Source: Dietzia sp. NCCP-2495
Lineage (GTDB): Bacteria; Actinomycetota; Actinomycetes; Mycobacteriales; Mycobacteriaceae
Length of the DNA: 50,082 nt
NCBI RefSeq assembly: GCF_026011735.1
Contig: NZ_BRVN01000023.1
Span: forward strand, 1-50,082
Direction of reading: 5' to 3'
Made by a program: the position numbers and the translations under genes. Under the pieces are notes generated by a model, which saw nothing but the letters and a program-made list of their open reading frames with translations, was not told the DNA's origin and ran no database searches. Shown piece after piece: positions 15,424 to 23,842 of the stretch. Position 1 is the stretch's first letter, and the number at the start of each line of letters is the position of its first letter.

Positions 15424-16344
15424 ATGAGCGACCCCACCGGCCCGGCCGCACCCGCCGACCCCGCCGACCCCACCGGCCCGGCCGGCCCCGCCGCGCCCGC
15501 CGTCCGCGAGATCTGGATCCCCCGCGACGGCATGGAGCTGCGTGCCATCGATTCGGGCCCGCCCGGCGGCGAGCCGGTGGTACTCCTGCACGGTTTTCCG
15601 CAGCGCGCCTCAAGCTGGGACCTCGTCGTGCCGATGCTGCACGCCGATGGATTGCGCACAATCGCCCTCGACCAGCGCGGATACTGCGCCTCGGCGCGGC
15701 CGCGCGGGCGCCGACCGTACCGTCTGACCGAGCTCGTGGGCGACGTCCTGGCTCTGCTCGACCACTCCGGCCTGTCCAGCGCCCATATCGTCGGTCATGA
15801 CTGGGGCGCGGCCGTCGCGTGGGGCATCGCCGGCAACCACCCCGAGCGCGTCCGCTCGCTGACCGCCGTCTCCGTGCCGCACCCGACGGCGTTCCTCAAG
15901 GCGATGGTGACCTCCGATCAGCTGCTGCGGTCCTGGTACATGGGCTTTTTCCAGCTGCCGTTCATCCCCGAACTGGTCCTGAACTCGGCGGGCCCGCTGC
16001 CCGTCAAGGCGCTCGCCGGGATGGGGATGACGAGCGAAATGATCGAGCGCTACCGCGAGGAGATGGTCGGAGCCGGCGCCGTGCGCGGCGGACTGGGCTG
16101 GTATCGCGCCCTGCCCTTCGCCTCACCCCGGGGCGCGACCGCGCGCGTCACCGTGCCCACGACGTTCGTGTGGAGCGACGACGACCCAGCGCTCGGACGC
16201 GGCGGTGCGGCCCTGACCGAGCGTTTCGTCGACGGCGACTACCGGTTCGTCGAGCTATCCGGCGTGAGTCACTGGATTCCCGAGGAGCGGCCAGTCGAGC
16301 TGGCCAGCGCGATCTCCCGGCGGGTCCTGGGCTCGGCCGACTGA
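15424..16344 (+). CDS. Epoxide hydrolase-like alpha/beta hydrolase
   Basis: 306 residues from ATG 15424 (the open frame extends upstream, but the Pro/Ala leader has no family match). H-G-F-P near residue 57 is the oxyanion motif, G-H-D-W-G-A puts an aspartate nucleophile at D126, and G-V-S-H-W-I-P gives the catalytic His at H283. Asp in the nucleophile elbow with the H-G-F-P motif is the soluble epoxide hydrolase/haloalkane dehalogenase arrangement; the rest fits epoxide hydrolase better. The N-terminus is a Pro/Ala-rich stretch of about 25 residues, unusual but not a signal peptide. Expected to open an epoxide to a diol in the cytoplasm. Confidence 0.85.
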   Translation: MSDPTGPAAPADPADPTGPAGPAAPAVREIWIPRDGMELRAIDSGPPGGEPVVLLHGFPQRASSWDLVVPMLHADGLRTIALDQRGYCASARPRGRRPYRLTELVGDVLALLDHSGLSSAHIVGHDWGAAVAWGIAGNHPERVRSLTAVSVPHPTAFLKAMVTSDQLLRSWYMGFFQLPFIPELVLNSAGPLPVKALAGMGMTSEMIERYREEMVGAGAVRGGLGWYRALPFASPRGATARVTVPTTFVWSDDDPALGRGGAALTERFVDGDYRFVELSGVSHWIPEERPVELASAISRRVLGSAD

Positions 16345-16362
16345 GCTCTGCCGACAGAGCTC
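16343..16362. terminator. Short stem-loop between convergent epoxide hydrolase and MFS genes
   Basis: GAGCTCTG (16343-16350), loop CCGA, CAGAGCTC (16355-16362): a perfect 8-base stem overlapping the epoxide hydrolase stop codon. Small, so only a moderate terminator candidate. Confidence 0.45.
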
Positions 16363-16409
16363 GACCGCGCCGACGCACTCGTCACGGCTCGGGCAGAAGC
16401 TCGTCGTCG

Positions 16410-17831
16410 TCACTCCTCGTCGGACACCCACGGCGGCGGGATGGTCGCGGCCACGCCCGCGGCGACCAGCGCCATGGCCCCGCCGAACACCAGCCCCGTC
16501 CGCAGGCCGAGTTCGGTGGGCACGAACAGCCCCTGGAAGTCGGTCGACATCTGGGTGAGGATCACGCCGAGCACCGCTGCGGAGGTGGTGGTGCCGATGG
16601 AGCGCATGAGGGTGTTGACGCTGTTGGCCGAGCCCATCTCCGTGGTGGGGACCGACTCCATGATCAGCGCCGGCATGGCACCGTAGGCCAGTCCCACTCC
16701 GCCACTGGTGATGACCCCCGCGATCATGACGCCCCAGGTGCTGCCCATGAGAAACAGTCCGGAGAAGTAGCCGACCGCGATCACGATCGAGCCCAGGACC
16801 AGCGTCGTCTTGGGTCCGCGGCCACTGATGAGACGGCCGCTGATCGGCGAGACCGCCATCATCGCCAGGCCCGCCGGCGCGGACCACAGGCCCATGGCCA
16901 CCATTGACTGGCCCAGTCCGTGACCGGTCGCGACCGGGAGTTGCAGGACCTGCGGGAAGATGAGCAGCTGCGCGTACAGCCCCATGCCGACCGTCACCGA
17001 CGCGATGTTGGTGAGCAGCACCGGCCGTCGGGCGGCCACACGGAGGTCGACGATCGGCGATCGATGCCGCAGGACCCACCGCGCCCACAGGGCGAACGCG
17101 GCGAGCGCCAGGGCGAGCAGTCCCAGTGTCGTCGCGGAGGCCCACCCCCAGTCGGCGCCTTTGGAGATCGCGAGCAGCAATGCCACCAGTCCGACTCCCA
17201 GGCCGAGCGCGCCGACCAGGTCCAGTGTGCCGTCGGGCTTCGCCGCGGGTCGCTGCGGGATCGACAGTCCCATCGCCACGGCGGCCACCACGCCCAGGAC
17301 GGCCGAGCCCCAGAACATCCACTGCCACGACCCGTACTGGGCCAACGCGGCGGCAGCCGGGAGTCCGAGCGCACCGCCCACGCCGAGGGAGGAGCTCATC
17401 AGGGCGATCGCGGAGCCGAGGCGGGCCGGCGGCAAGACCTCCCGCATGGTGGCGATCCCGATCGGGATCACGCCGATCCCCACGCCCTGGAGCGCACGCC
17501 CGATGATCATCGGCCACAGCGAGTCCGACAGCGCGCAGACGACCGAGCCGAGCACCATGACCAGCGCGCTTCCGATGACCACGTTCTTTTTGGAGTACAG
17601 ATCGCCGAGCCGCCCCATGACCGGGCCCGCCACGGCCCCGGCAAGAAGGGTCACGGTGACCACCCAGGAGGCGTTGACCGCACTGGTGCCGAGAATCGAC
17701 GGCAGGACCGCGAGGAGCGGGATGACAAGGGTCTGACTGAGCGACACGACGATCCCGCCGAACGCCAGTACCCAGACGAGGCCACGGTCGTCGCGGGGCA
17801 TGGCGTCGCCGTTCGTTATTGGTGCACTCAT
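16410..17831 (-). CDS. MFS transporter (drug/H+ antiporter type)
   Basis: 473 residues from ATG 17831; the 5-codon longer ATG (17846) is possible but would leave its GAAGGGA inside the gene instead of acting as the ribosome site. Many hydrophobic helices of about 20 residues; G-R-L-G-D-L-Y-S-K-K near residue 75 is the loop 2-3 MFS signature, and a long P-A-R-L-G-S-A-I-A-L-M-S-S-S-L-G-V-G-G segment near residue 140 resembles antiporter motif C (G-x-x-x-G-P-x-x-G-G). Likely a proton-driven exporter of organic compounds in the cytoplasmic membrane. Substrate unknown. Confidence 0.85.
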   Translation of the reverse strand: MSAPITNGDAMPRDDRGLVWVLAFGGIVVSLSQTLVIPLLAVLPSILGTSAVNASWVVTVTLLAGAVAGPVMGRLGDLYSKKNVVIGSALVMVLGSVVCALSDSLWPMIIGRALQGVGIGVIPIGIATMREVLPPARLGSAIALMSSSLGVGGALGLPAAAALAQYGSWQWMFWGSAVLGVVAAVAMGLSIPQRPAAKPDGTLDLVGALGLGVGLVALLLAISKGADWGWASATTLGLLALALAAFALWARWVLRHRSPIVDLRVAARRPVLLTNIASVTVGMGLYAQLLIFPQVLQLPVATGHGLGQSMVAMGLWSAPAGLAMMAVSPISGRLISGRGPKTTLVLGSIVIAVGYFSGLFLMGSTWGVMIAGVITSGGVGLAYGAMPALIMESVPTTEMGSANSVNTLMRSIGTTTSAAVLGVILTQMSTDFQGLFVPTELGLRTGLVFGGAMALVAAGVAATIPPPWVSDEE

Positions 17832-18007
17832 CCCGCATCCCTTCACGAAGCCCTTCGTCGGACACTACAGACAGGTGTCGATTCAGTCTCATCGTCATGT
17901 CGCTAATGCGCCCACCTGCGGGATCGGCACTTCTCGCCCCGGGCCGGGCGTGGCCGGTCGGGCGGGCACCCTTGTGGGCGACGACGTCCGGTATCACCAT
18001 GTGGCAC

Positions 18008-18547
18008 ATGAGCATTCGAACCAGTGCCAGAAGGATTGATAAGCGCAGTGTTCGTTCCGTTCTCGGTGTGGCCGGGCTCGCCCTCGCGACCACGGTCGCC
18101 GTTCCCGCGACAGCGGGCGCCCAGACCATGCCCGATACGGGGTCGGTCGGCGGCTCGGCGGAGACCATGCCCTCGCTGACCCCCGCCGAGGACCGAATGG
18201 TGGCCACCGGCGGCTCCCCCACCGGCACATGCTTCGGTGCGATGTCCGCGACGATCGACCCAGACGGCTACCCGCACAGCTCCCAGGTCGCGTAGGCCGC
18301 CGGCGTGGTCGGCGTGGGCTCCTGCGATCTCACCGCCACGGTGTCGTGGAGGAACCTCGACACCGGCGAGAGCGGCGAGAAGGTCATGGAGGTGCCCAGC
18401 CCGGCATTCCTGCCCATTGGCAACATCGCCCACCCGAAGGACACGCTCATCCCCACCGGGCCCGGACAGGTCGAGTACACGCTCACCACCAACGGCGGCG
18501 CCTCGGCGGACCCGATCACCGTGGAGACCCCCGCGTACGAGGAGTAA
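18008..18547 (+). pseudogene. Secreted protein gene split by an in-frame amber codon
   Basis: From ATG 18008 (S-I-R-T-S-A-R-R) a signal peptide runs to A-T-A-G-A-Q, then a mature domain with T-C-F-G-A-M. TAG at 18293-18295 stops it after Q-V-A. The same frame continues without further stop to 18547 (G-V-G-S-C-D-L-T-A-T-V-S-W-R-N-L and T-A-T-like strands, ending E-T-P-A-Y-E-E). The two cysteines, one on each side of the stop, and the unbroken frame show one original gene of about 178 sense codons. Readthrough, a nonsense mutation or a sequencing error are all possible. Family not recognised; it resembles small actinobacterial exported proteins. Confidence 0.7.
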
Positions 18548-18639
18548 CCGGCGCCGCCGGGTCTGCGCCCGGACAGGTCCCACGGACTCGCGGCGGGCGG
18601 CGCGCGGCGCGCGGCAGGCGGCAGGCGGCAGGTCTGACC

Positions 18640-18707
18640 TGAGCCGTCACTCCGATCAGCGTTTCCCCAGGTCGCCAAAGCGGAGTCCGTACCGGAGTGA
18701 CGGCTCA
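18640..18707. terminator. Long inverted repeat between convergent genes
   Basis: Perfect 15-base arms (18640-18654 and 18693-18707) around a 38-base loop, between the amber-split gene (+) and an F420-type oxidoreductase (-). The long loop makes it a weaker terminator than a tight hairpin, but the position suits one. A GGGCGT hexamer repeat (about 18728-18748) follows. Confidence 0.5.
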
Positions 18708-18751
18708 CGCGTGCGCTTGCGCGGGCATGGGCGTGGGCGTGGGCGTGGGAC

Positions 18752-19738
18752 TCAGTCGAGCAGCGCCTGCGCGGCCAACCGCCAGTCGGCCACCGGCGGG
18801 ACCAGCACGTTCTCGCCCAACACCTGCACGAGCACGGTCGAGGCGCCCGCATCGAGGTGCTCCTGCACGCGGGCCCGCGTCGCCTCGAGACCGCGCGTGA
18901 CCAGGGCCGACTTTAGGCGGTCGCTGCCGCCGCGCACGTAGTCCGACTCGTCGAAGCCCTGCCGGGTCCACGAGTTCCGGTAGTTCGGCAGACCCGTATA
19001 GACGTTCAGGTGGTCGTGGGCGCGGGAACGCCAGAGCTCGTCGTCGTCGACCCCGTCAGCAACCACCGCGGCGTGTTCCACGACCAGGGCCGGCCCCGAC
19101 TCCCCGGTCCCGCCGAGGATCTCGCGCGCCTGCGCGGTGTGCTCCGGAAGCGTGAGGTAGGGGTGGGCGCCGGCGGTGCGGTCGCGCGCCAGCTCCAGCA
19201 TCTTGGGGCCGAGCGCGGCGAGCACGACCGGCGGCATCGTGTCCTCCCCGGCGGCGAGGGCGCGCGTGCCGTCGAGAGCATCGAGGTACTCGCGCATCGC
19301 CGACAGCGGCCGACCGTAGTTGTGCCCGCGATGCCGCTCGACCAGCGGCGCGTGCGACACGCCCAGGCCGAGCACGAACCGGCCCGGGTGCAGCGCCTCG
19401 AGGGTCCGGGCGGCGGCGCCGGCGGCGGAGGCGTCGCGGCCGTAGATGTTGGCGATGCCCGTGCCGATCGCCATTCGCCGCGTCGCGCCGAGGTACATCT
19501 GCGCGGCGGTGAACGCCTCGCGGCCCACGGCCTCGCCGAACCAGAGGGAGCCCCAGCCCTGGTCGTCGAGCTCACCGAGGACGTCGGGCAACTGCGCGGG
19601 CGCCAGCCCTTCGAGCGAGCCGGTCCACAGGCCGACCCGGCCGAGATGGGCGCGGCCGGCGGGGGTTTCGCGGTCGGCGTGGGCGCGGTCGGCGGAGCTC
19701 GCGGTGGTGCTGGCGGTCGGGTCGACGTGATCACTCAT
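18752..19738 (-). CDS. F420-dependent LLM-class oxidoreductase (TIGR03620-like)
   Basis: 328 residues from ATG 19738; a longer start at 19759 only adds 7 residues. After a charged Ala/Asp N-terminal extension of about 30 residues, the barrel begins G-R-V-G-L-W-T-G-S-L, with W-G-S-L-W-F-G-E-A near residue 62, I-G-T-G-I-A-N-I-Y-G-R-D near residue 92 and R-F-V-L-G-L-G-V-S-H near residue 125. This pattern is the TIGR03620 subgroup of F420-dependent oxidoreductases. Divergent from the acyl-CoA dehydrogenase gene, with a perfect 10-base palindrome (GACAGCTGTC, 19761-19770) between them. Substrate unknown. Confidence 0.85.
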   Translation of the reverse strand: MSDHVDPTASTTASSADRAHADRETPAGRAHLGRVGLWTGSLEGLAPAQLPDVLGELDDQGWGSLWFGEAVGREAFTAAQMYLGATRRMAIGTGIANIYGRDASAAGAAARTLEALHPGRFVLGLGVSHAPLVERHRGHNYGRPLSAMREYLDALDGTRALAAGEDTMPPVVLAALGPKMLELARDRTAGAHPYLTLPEHTAQAREILGGTGESGPALVVEHAAVVADGVDDDELWRSRAHDHLNVYTGLPNYRNSWTRQGFDESDYVRGGSDRLKSALVTRGLEATRARVQEHLDAGASTVLVQVLGENVLVPPVADWRLAAQALLD

Positions 19739-19857
19739 AGCGCCGAGTGTGCCGGACATGGACAGCTGTCTGGGCCAAACGCCCGCGCCCGCCCCCGGAG
19801 CCGGTCCAGACTGGCCTGGAACGTGTTGCAGAACAGTATCGAGGAGACGAGACGCCG

Positions 19858-21135
19858 ATGTTCGAGTGGTCCGAGACCGATCTGATGGTGCGCGACGCGG
19901 TGCGCGGCTTCATCGACAAGGAGATCCGCCCGCAGATCGACGCGTTGGAGAGCGGCGAGATCACGCCGTACCCGATCATCCGGAAGCTGTTCGCCGAGTT
20001 CGGCATGGACACGATGGCGCGCGAGAGCACCGAGAAGGCCCTGGCCAGGGAGCGGGCGGAGGCGGACGGGAATGCCGCAGGGAAAGCCACCGGGAAGGAC
20101 GACGACGACAACGCCAGCGCCGCAGACTCCGGCGGCGGTGGGCAGGACTCGATGATGGCCGTGGTCACCAGCGAGCTGTCCGCCGTGAGCCTGGGGCTGG
20201 TGACGGCGCTCGGGGTGAGCATGGGGCTCGGCGCGGGGACCATCCGGTCGCGGGGCACGCTCGCGCAGAAGGAGCGGTGGCTCTCCGGGATCGCGAGCAT
20301 GGAGAAGATCGCCTCCTGGGCGATCACCGAGCCGGACTCGGGCTCGGACGCGTTCGGCGGGATGCGCACCTATGTGCGGCGCGACGGCGAGGACTACATC
20401 CTCAACGGTCAGAAGACGTTCATCACCAACGGGCCGTACGCGGACGTGATCATCGTCTACGCCAAGCTCGACGAGGGCGGCGCCGCGACGGACGAGGACA
20501 AGCGGAATCGCAAGGTGCTCACCTTTGTGCTCGACAAGGGCATGGAGGGGCTCACGCAGGGGGCGCCTTTCAAGAAGATGGGGCTGGCCTCATCCCCCAC
20601 CGGCGAGCTGTTCTTCAACGACGTGCGGCTGGGGCGCGACCGCCTGCTCGGCGAGTCCGAAGAGCCCCGCGGCGGGGACGGCCGGGAGTCGGCGCGCGCG
20701 AGTTTCGCGGCGGAGCGGATCGGGATCGCCACCATGGCGCTGGGGATCATCAACGAGTGCCGCCGGCTGTGCATCGACTACGCCCGCGAGCGGACGCTGT
20801 GGGGCCAGGAGATCGGTCGGTTCCAACTGATCCAGCTCAAGTTGGCGAAGATGGAGGTCGCCCGCATCAACGTGCAGAACATGGTCTTCATGTCCATCGA
20901 GCGGGCCCGGGCCGGCAAGCCCCTGTCGCTGGCGGAGGCCTCGGCCATGAAGCTGTACTCCTCCGAGACCGCCACCGAGGTGGCGATGGAGGCCGTGCAG
21001 CTGTTCGGCGGGAACGGCTACATGGCCGAGTACCGGGTGGAGCAGCTCGCGCGCGATGCCAAGTCGCTCATGATCTACGCGGGCAGCAACGAGATCCAGG
21101 TGACCCACATCGCCAAGGGGCTCCTCGCGCACTGA
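19858..21135 (+). CDS. Acyl-CoA dehydrogenase
   Basis: 425-aa FAD-dependent acyl-CoA dehydrogenase from ATG 19858, which starts the usual F-x-W-S-E-T-D-L-M-V-R-D helix. W-A-I-T-E-P-D-S-G-S-D-A (about residues 153-164) is the flavin/substrate signature; G-N-G-Y-M-A-E-Y lies near the end. At the position of the medium-chain catalytic Glu the sequence is I-Y-A-G-S-N-E, i.e. Ala (A408). In isovaleryl- and long-chain-type enzymes the base sits earlier instead, and here A-E-R-I-G-I supplies E286 at that spot. A charged, low-complexity insertion of about 35 residues (E-K-A-L-A-R-E ... S-G-G-G-G) lies near residue 60-95. Probable substrates are branched or bulky acyl-CoAs. Confidence 0.88.
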   Translation: MFEWSETDLMVRDAVRGFIDKEIRPQIDALESGEITPYPIIRKLFAEFGMDTMARESTEKALARERAEADGNAAGKATGKDDDDNASAADSGGGGQDSMMAVVTSELSAVSLGLVTALGVSMGLGAGTIRSRGTLAQKERWLSGIASMEKIASWAITEPDSGSDAFGGMRTYVRRDGEDYILNGQKTFITNGPYADVIIVYAKLDEGGAATDEDKRNRKVLTFVLDKGMEGLTQGAPFKKMGLASSPTGELFFNDVRLGRDRLLGESEEPRGGDGRESARASFAAERIGIATMALGIINECRRLCIDYARERTLWGQEIGRFQLIQLKLAKMEVARINVQNMVFMSIERARAGKPLSLAEASAMKLYSSETATEVAMEAVQLFGGNGYMAEYRVEQLARDAKSLMIYAGSNEIQVTHIAKGLLAH

Positions 21136-21190
21136 GGTTCTGGTCCGTCCGAACGGTTGCTCCTGCGTCCGGCTCTCGTACCGTCGTGTC

Positions 21191-21667
21191 ATGGCCACCG
21201 AGATGTTGCACACGTACATGCAGGACCACCACGCCGGTGCCGCCGCCGGGATCGACCTGTTCCGCCGCGTGGCCGAGGACCACGGGGATCCGGAGACCAG
21301 GAAGATCGTCTCCCGCATCGGCGACGATACCGAGGACGACCTGAAGATCCTCGAGGAGCTGATGACGCTGGCGGGGACGTCACCCTCGATGCTCAAGGAC
21401 CTGCCCGCCAAGGCCGCCGAGAAGTTCGGACAGCTCAAGCCCAACCGCCGGGCCGCCGAGCGTTCCCCGCTGAGTGACCTCGTCGAGCTCGAGGCACTGA
21501 CCCTCGCCGTGACGGGCAAGACGCTCGGCTTAAAGGCTCTGCTCGACATCGACGACCCCCGGCTTCCCCGGCCCACGCTGGAGAAGCTGGTCGAGCGTGC
21601 GGATCAGCACGGACGCGAACTGGAGAAGCTCCGTCTGCGTTGCACGGAGGCGCTGAAGAAGAAGTGA
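21191..21667 (+). CDS. Small helical protein of unknown function
   Basis: 158 residues, strongly helical with heptad-like Leu/Ala spacing, rich in charged residues, no signal peptide and no cysteine except one near the C-terminus. The N-terminal H-T-Y-M-Q-D-H-H-A-G-A-A-A-G and D-D-T-E-D-D-L segments recall ferritin-like or hemerythrin-like four-helix bundles, since they bring His and acidic residues together, but I would not claim metal binding. Starts 55 bases after the acyl-CoA dehydrogenase on the same strand and may be co-transcribed. Confidence 0.7.
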   Translation: MATEMLHTYMQDHHAGAAAGIDLFRRVAEDHGDPETRKIVSRIGDDTEDDLKILEELMTLAGTSPSMLKDLPAKAAEKFGQLKPNRRAAERSPLSDLVELEALTLAVTGKTLGLKALLDIDDPRLPRPTLEKLVERADQHGRELEKLRLRCTEALKKK

Positions 21668-21718
21668 CCCGGCGGGGCGGCCCGGGACGCCGTGCCGCCC
21701 CGCCCCCACCGCTCGCAC

Positions 21719-22007
21719 GGGCCCAGTGGCAGAACAACGCCGTCGGCGCGCCCCTCGACGCGAACCTGGCCACCCCGGAGGAGCTCGACGTCGCCGGGCG
21801 GCATATCCCCGATGAGAAGCTCGCCGAGAGGTTATCGTCACCGACTCCGTCGACGAATTCGTCGGCCGCCTGCGCGAGTTCGAGGAACTCGGGTTCGAGC
21901 GGATCTACCTGCACCACGTCGCGCGGGACCAGTCGCCGTTCCTCGAGCTGGCCGAGCGCGAACTGCTCCCCGCGCTGCAGGAGGCCGGGTCTGCCACCGG
22001 TTGTTAA
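21719..22007 (+). pseudogene. Luciferase-like oxidoreductase C-terminal remnant
   Basis: The frame reads A-Q-W-Q-N-N-A-V-G to D-E-K-L-A-E-R, then at about 21830 moves one frame to V-I-V-T-D-S-V-D-E-F-V-G-R-L and F-E-R-I-Y-L-H-H-V-A-R-D-Q, ending in E-R-E-L-L-P-A-L and stop at 22005-22007. This is the C-terminal ~95 residues of a luciferase-like oxidoreductase, with one base lost and everything upstream missing. No start codon context. Confidence 0.75.
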
Positions 22008-22117
22008 CGCGGAAGCCCCCGCCGCAACACCGCCGTCACACGCCGCTGCCAGAGCGGTAACTCGTACACCGCACCGTATACAGCATCGTATCCCCCCAGT
22101 TCAGAAGAGGATTCCCG

Positions 22118-23842
22118 ATGCTCACCACCCCGCCCCGGAGCAACCCCACGTGGATCCACCGCCGCGCCGCTGACGAGATCGCCCGATCAGTGGACAATTC
22201 CCTGGCGCGTGCCGCGAACGGCGAGGACCTTCCGCTCGCGGGCCTGACGTTCGCGGTCAAGGACAACATCGACGTCGCCGGCGTTCCCACAACCGCTGGC
22301 TGCCCCTCCTTCGCCACCACTCCACCCCGGAACGCGACGGTGGTGCAGCGGTTGGTCGACGCCGGTGCGACGTTCGTCGGCAAGACGAACATGGACCAGT
22401 TCGCAACCGGCCTGGTCGGCACCCGTAGCCCGTACGGCGCGGTGCACGCCTCGGGGATGCCGGAACGCATCGCGGGCGGGTCGAGTTCGGGCTCGGCCGT
22501 GGTCGTGGCTGACGGCGAGGTCGACTTCGCACTCGGCACCGACACCGCCGGTTCCGGCCGCGTTCCCGCGGCCTTCAACGGGATCGTCGGCCTCAAACCC
22601 AGCCCCGGGCTCGTTCCCGCCACCGGCGTCGTGCCCGCGTGCGCCGATTTCGACTGCGTGAGCGTGTTCGCGCGAACGGTGCCCGAGGCCACCCGGGTGA
22701 TGGCCATCATCGCCGGGCCGGACGGCGCGGATCCGCGCTGCGGCCCCAGACGGGACGATGTCCCGCTGGCGGCCCCGTCGCGAGCGGTACTCGCCGTCCC
22801 GCGGGAACGGGACCTGTCCGCCCTGAATGCGGAGTACCGTGAGGCCTTCGACCACGCGGTACGCGAGCTGAAGCGGTCGGGCGTCGAGATCGTCACAGTG
22901 GACATCTCCCCGCTCCTGGACGCTGCGAGGCTGCTCTACGACAGCGCCCTTGTCGCCGAGCGCTATGCGGCCGTCGGTGACGCCGTGTCCCGGGGCTCGG
23001 AGGACCTGGACCCGACCGTCGCCGCCATCATCCTCGGTGGCCGTGACGCCGGCGCCGTGGAGTTCGTCGGGGACCTGGAATGCCTCGCCCACGCCGGAGC
23101 CCACGCTCGCCGCCTCATGACGGGCATCGACGGTCTGCTCCTGCCGACGACCACCGACCACCCCACCCTCGCGGAGGTCGCCGCGGCACCGTTCGAGGTG
23201 AGCAGACGTCTGGGCACGTTCACCAACTTCTGCAACCTCCTGGACATGTGCGGTGTCGCCGTCCCGGGACGGTCGATCGGCCCGGGACGTTTCGGCGTGA
23301 TGGTGCTGGCCCCCCGGGACCACGACCAGGTGGCCGCGGACCTCGCCGCCCGCGTCCACTCCACCCTGCTCGGCACCAGCGCTGCGGAGGACCGGGGGCC
23401 GGTCCCCGAGATCTGGCCCGGATCGGACACGAGGCTCGCGGTCTTCGGCGCCCACCTCCGTGGCCAGCCGCTGCACCATCAACTCGAGTCGCTCGGGGCA
23501 CGGTTCGTGGGCGACATCCGTACCTCGGCCGACTACAGACTGTTCTCCCTGCCGACGGTGCCCCCGAAGCCCGGCCTCGTCCCGGCCCGCCCGGAGGAGA
23601 CGGGCCGGTCGATCAACGGTGAGCTGTACCGCCTCCCGCACTCCGCTCTCGGGCGCCTGCTCGCCGAGCTCCCGGCCCCGATGAGCTTGACACGCGTCTC
23701 GCTCGACGGCGGTGAGTCGGTCGTCGGGTTCGGCTGCACGGCCGACGCCCTGGGCGGCGCCGAGGACATCACCGACCACACCGACTGGCGTCTCTACCTC
23801 GCCACCACCCTCGACACCAGTAAGGACGACGCCCGATGCTGA
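22118..23842 (+). CDS. atzF: Allophanate hydrolase
   Basis: 574 residues, amidase-signature family. The Lys-Ser-Ser triad is visible with exact spacing: K48 (in A-V-K-D-N-I-D), S122 (first Ser of G-G-S-S-S-G-S) and S146 (T-D-T-A-G-S-G-R). The C-terminal 130 residues (A-V-F-G-A-H-L-R-G near 450, then T-V-P-P-K-P-G-L and a final W-R-L-Y) form the extra domain specific to AtzF/DUR1,2-type allophanate hydrolases. Reaction: allophanate to CO2 and ammonia. Urea carboxylase, its usual partner, is absent from the window, so allophanate probably comes from elsewhere. First gene of an operon; ATG of the binding protein overlaps its end by 7 bases. Confidence 0.88.
   Translation: MLTTPPRSNPTWIHRRAADEIARSVDNSLARAANGEDLPLAGLTFAVKDNIDVAGVPTTAGCPSFATTPPRNATVVQRLVDAGATFVGKTNMDQFATGLVGTRSPYGAVHASGMPERIAGGSSSGSAVVVADGEVDFALGTDTAGSGRVPAAFNGIVGLKPSPGLVPATGVVPACADFDCVSVFARTVPEATRVMAIIAGPDGADPRCGPRRDDVPLAAPSRAVLAVPRERDLSALNAEYREAFDHAVRELKRSGVEIVTVDISPLLDAARLLYDSALVAERYAAVGDAVSRGSEDLDPTVAAIILGGRDAGAVEFVGDLECLAHAGAHARRLMTGIDGLLLPTTTDHPTLAEVAAAPFEVSRRLGTFTNFCNLLDMCGVAVPGRSIGPGRFGVMVLAPRDHDQVAADLAARVHSTLLGTSAAEDRGPVPEIWPGSDTRLAVFGAHLRGQPLHHQLESLGARFVGDIRTSADYRLFSLPTVPPKPGLVPARPEETGRSINGELYRLPHSALGRLLAELPAPMSLTRVSLDGGESVVGFGCTADALGGAEDITDHTDWRLYLATTLDTSKDDARC

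Noticed and set aside
16255-18228. 657-residue frame on the - strand
   Set aside because: Frame-shifted reading through the MFS gene and neighbouring regions; Arg/Gly/Pro composition, no domain.
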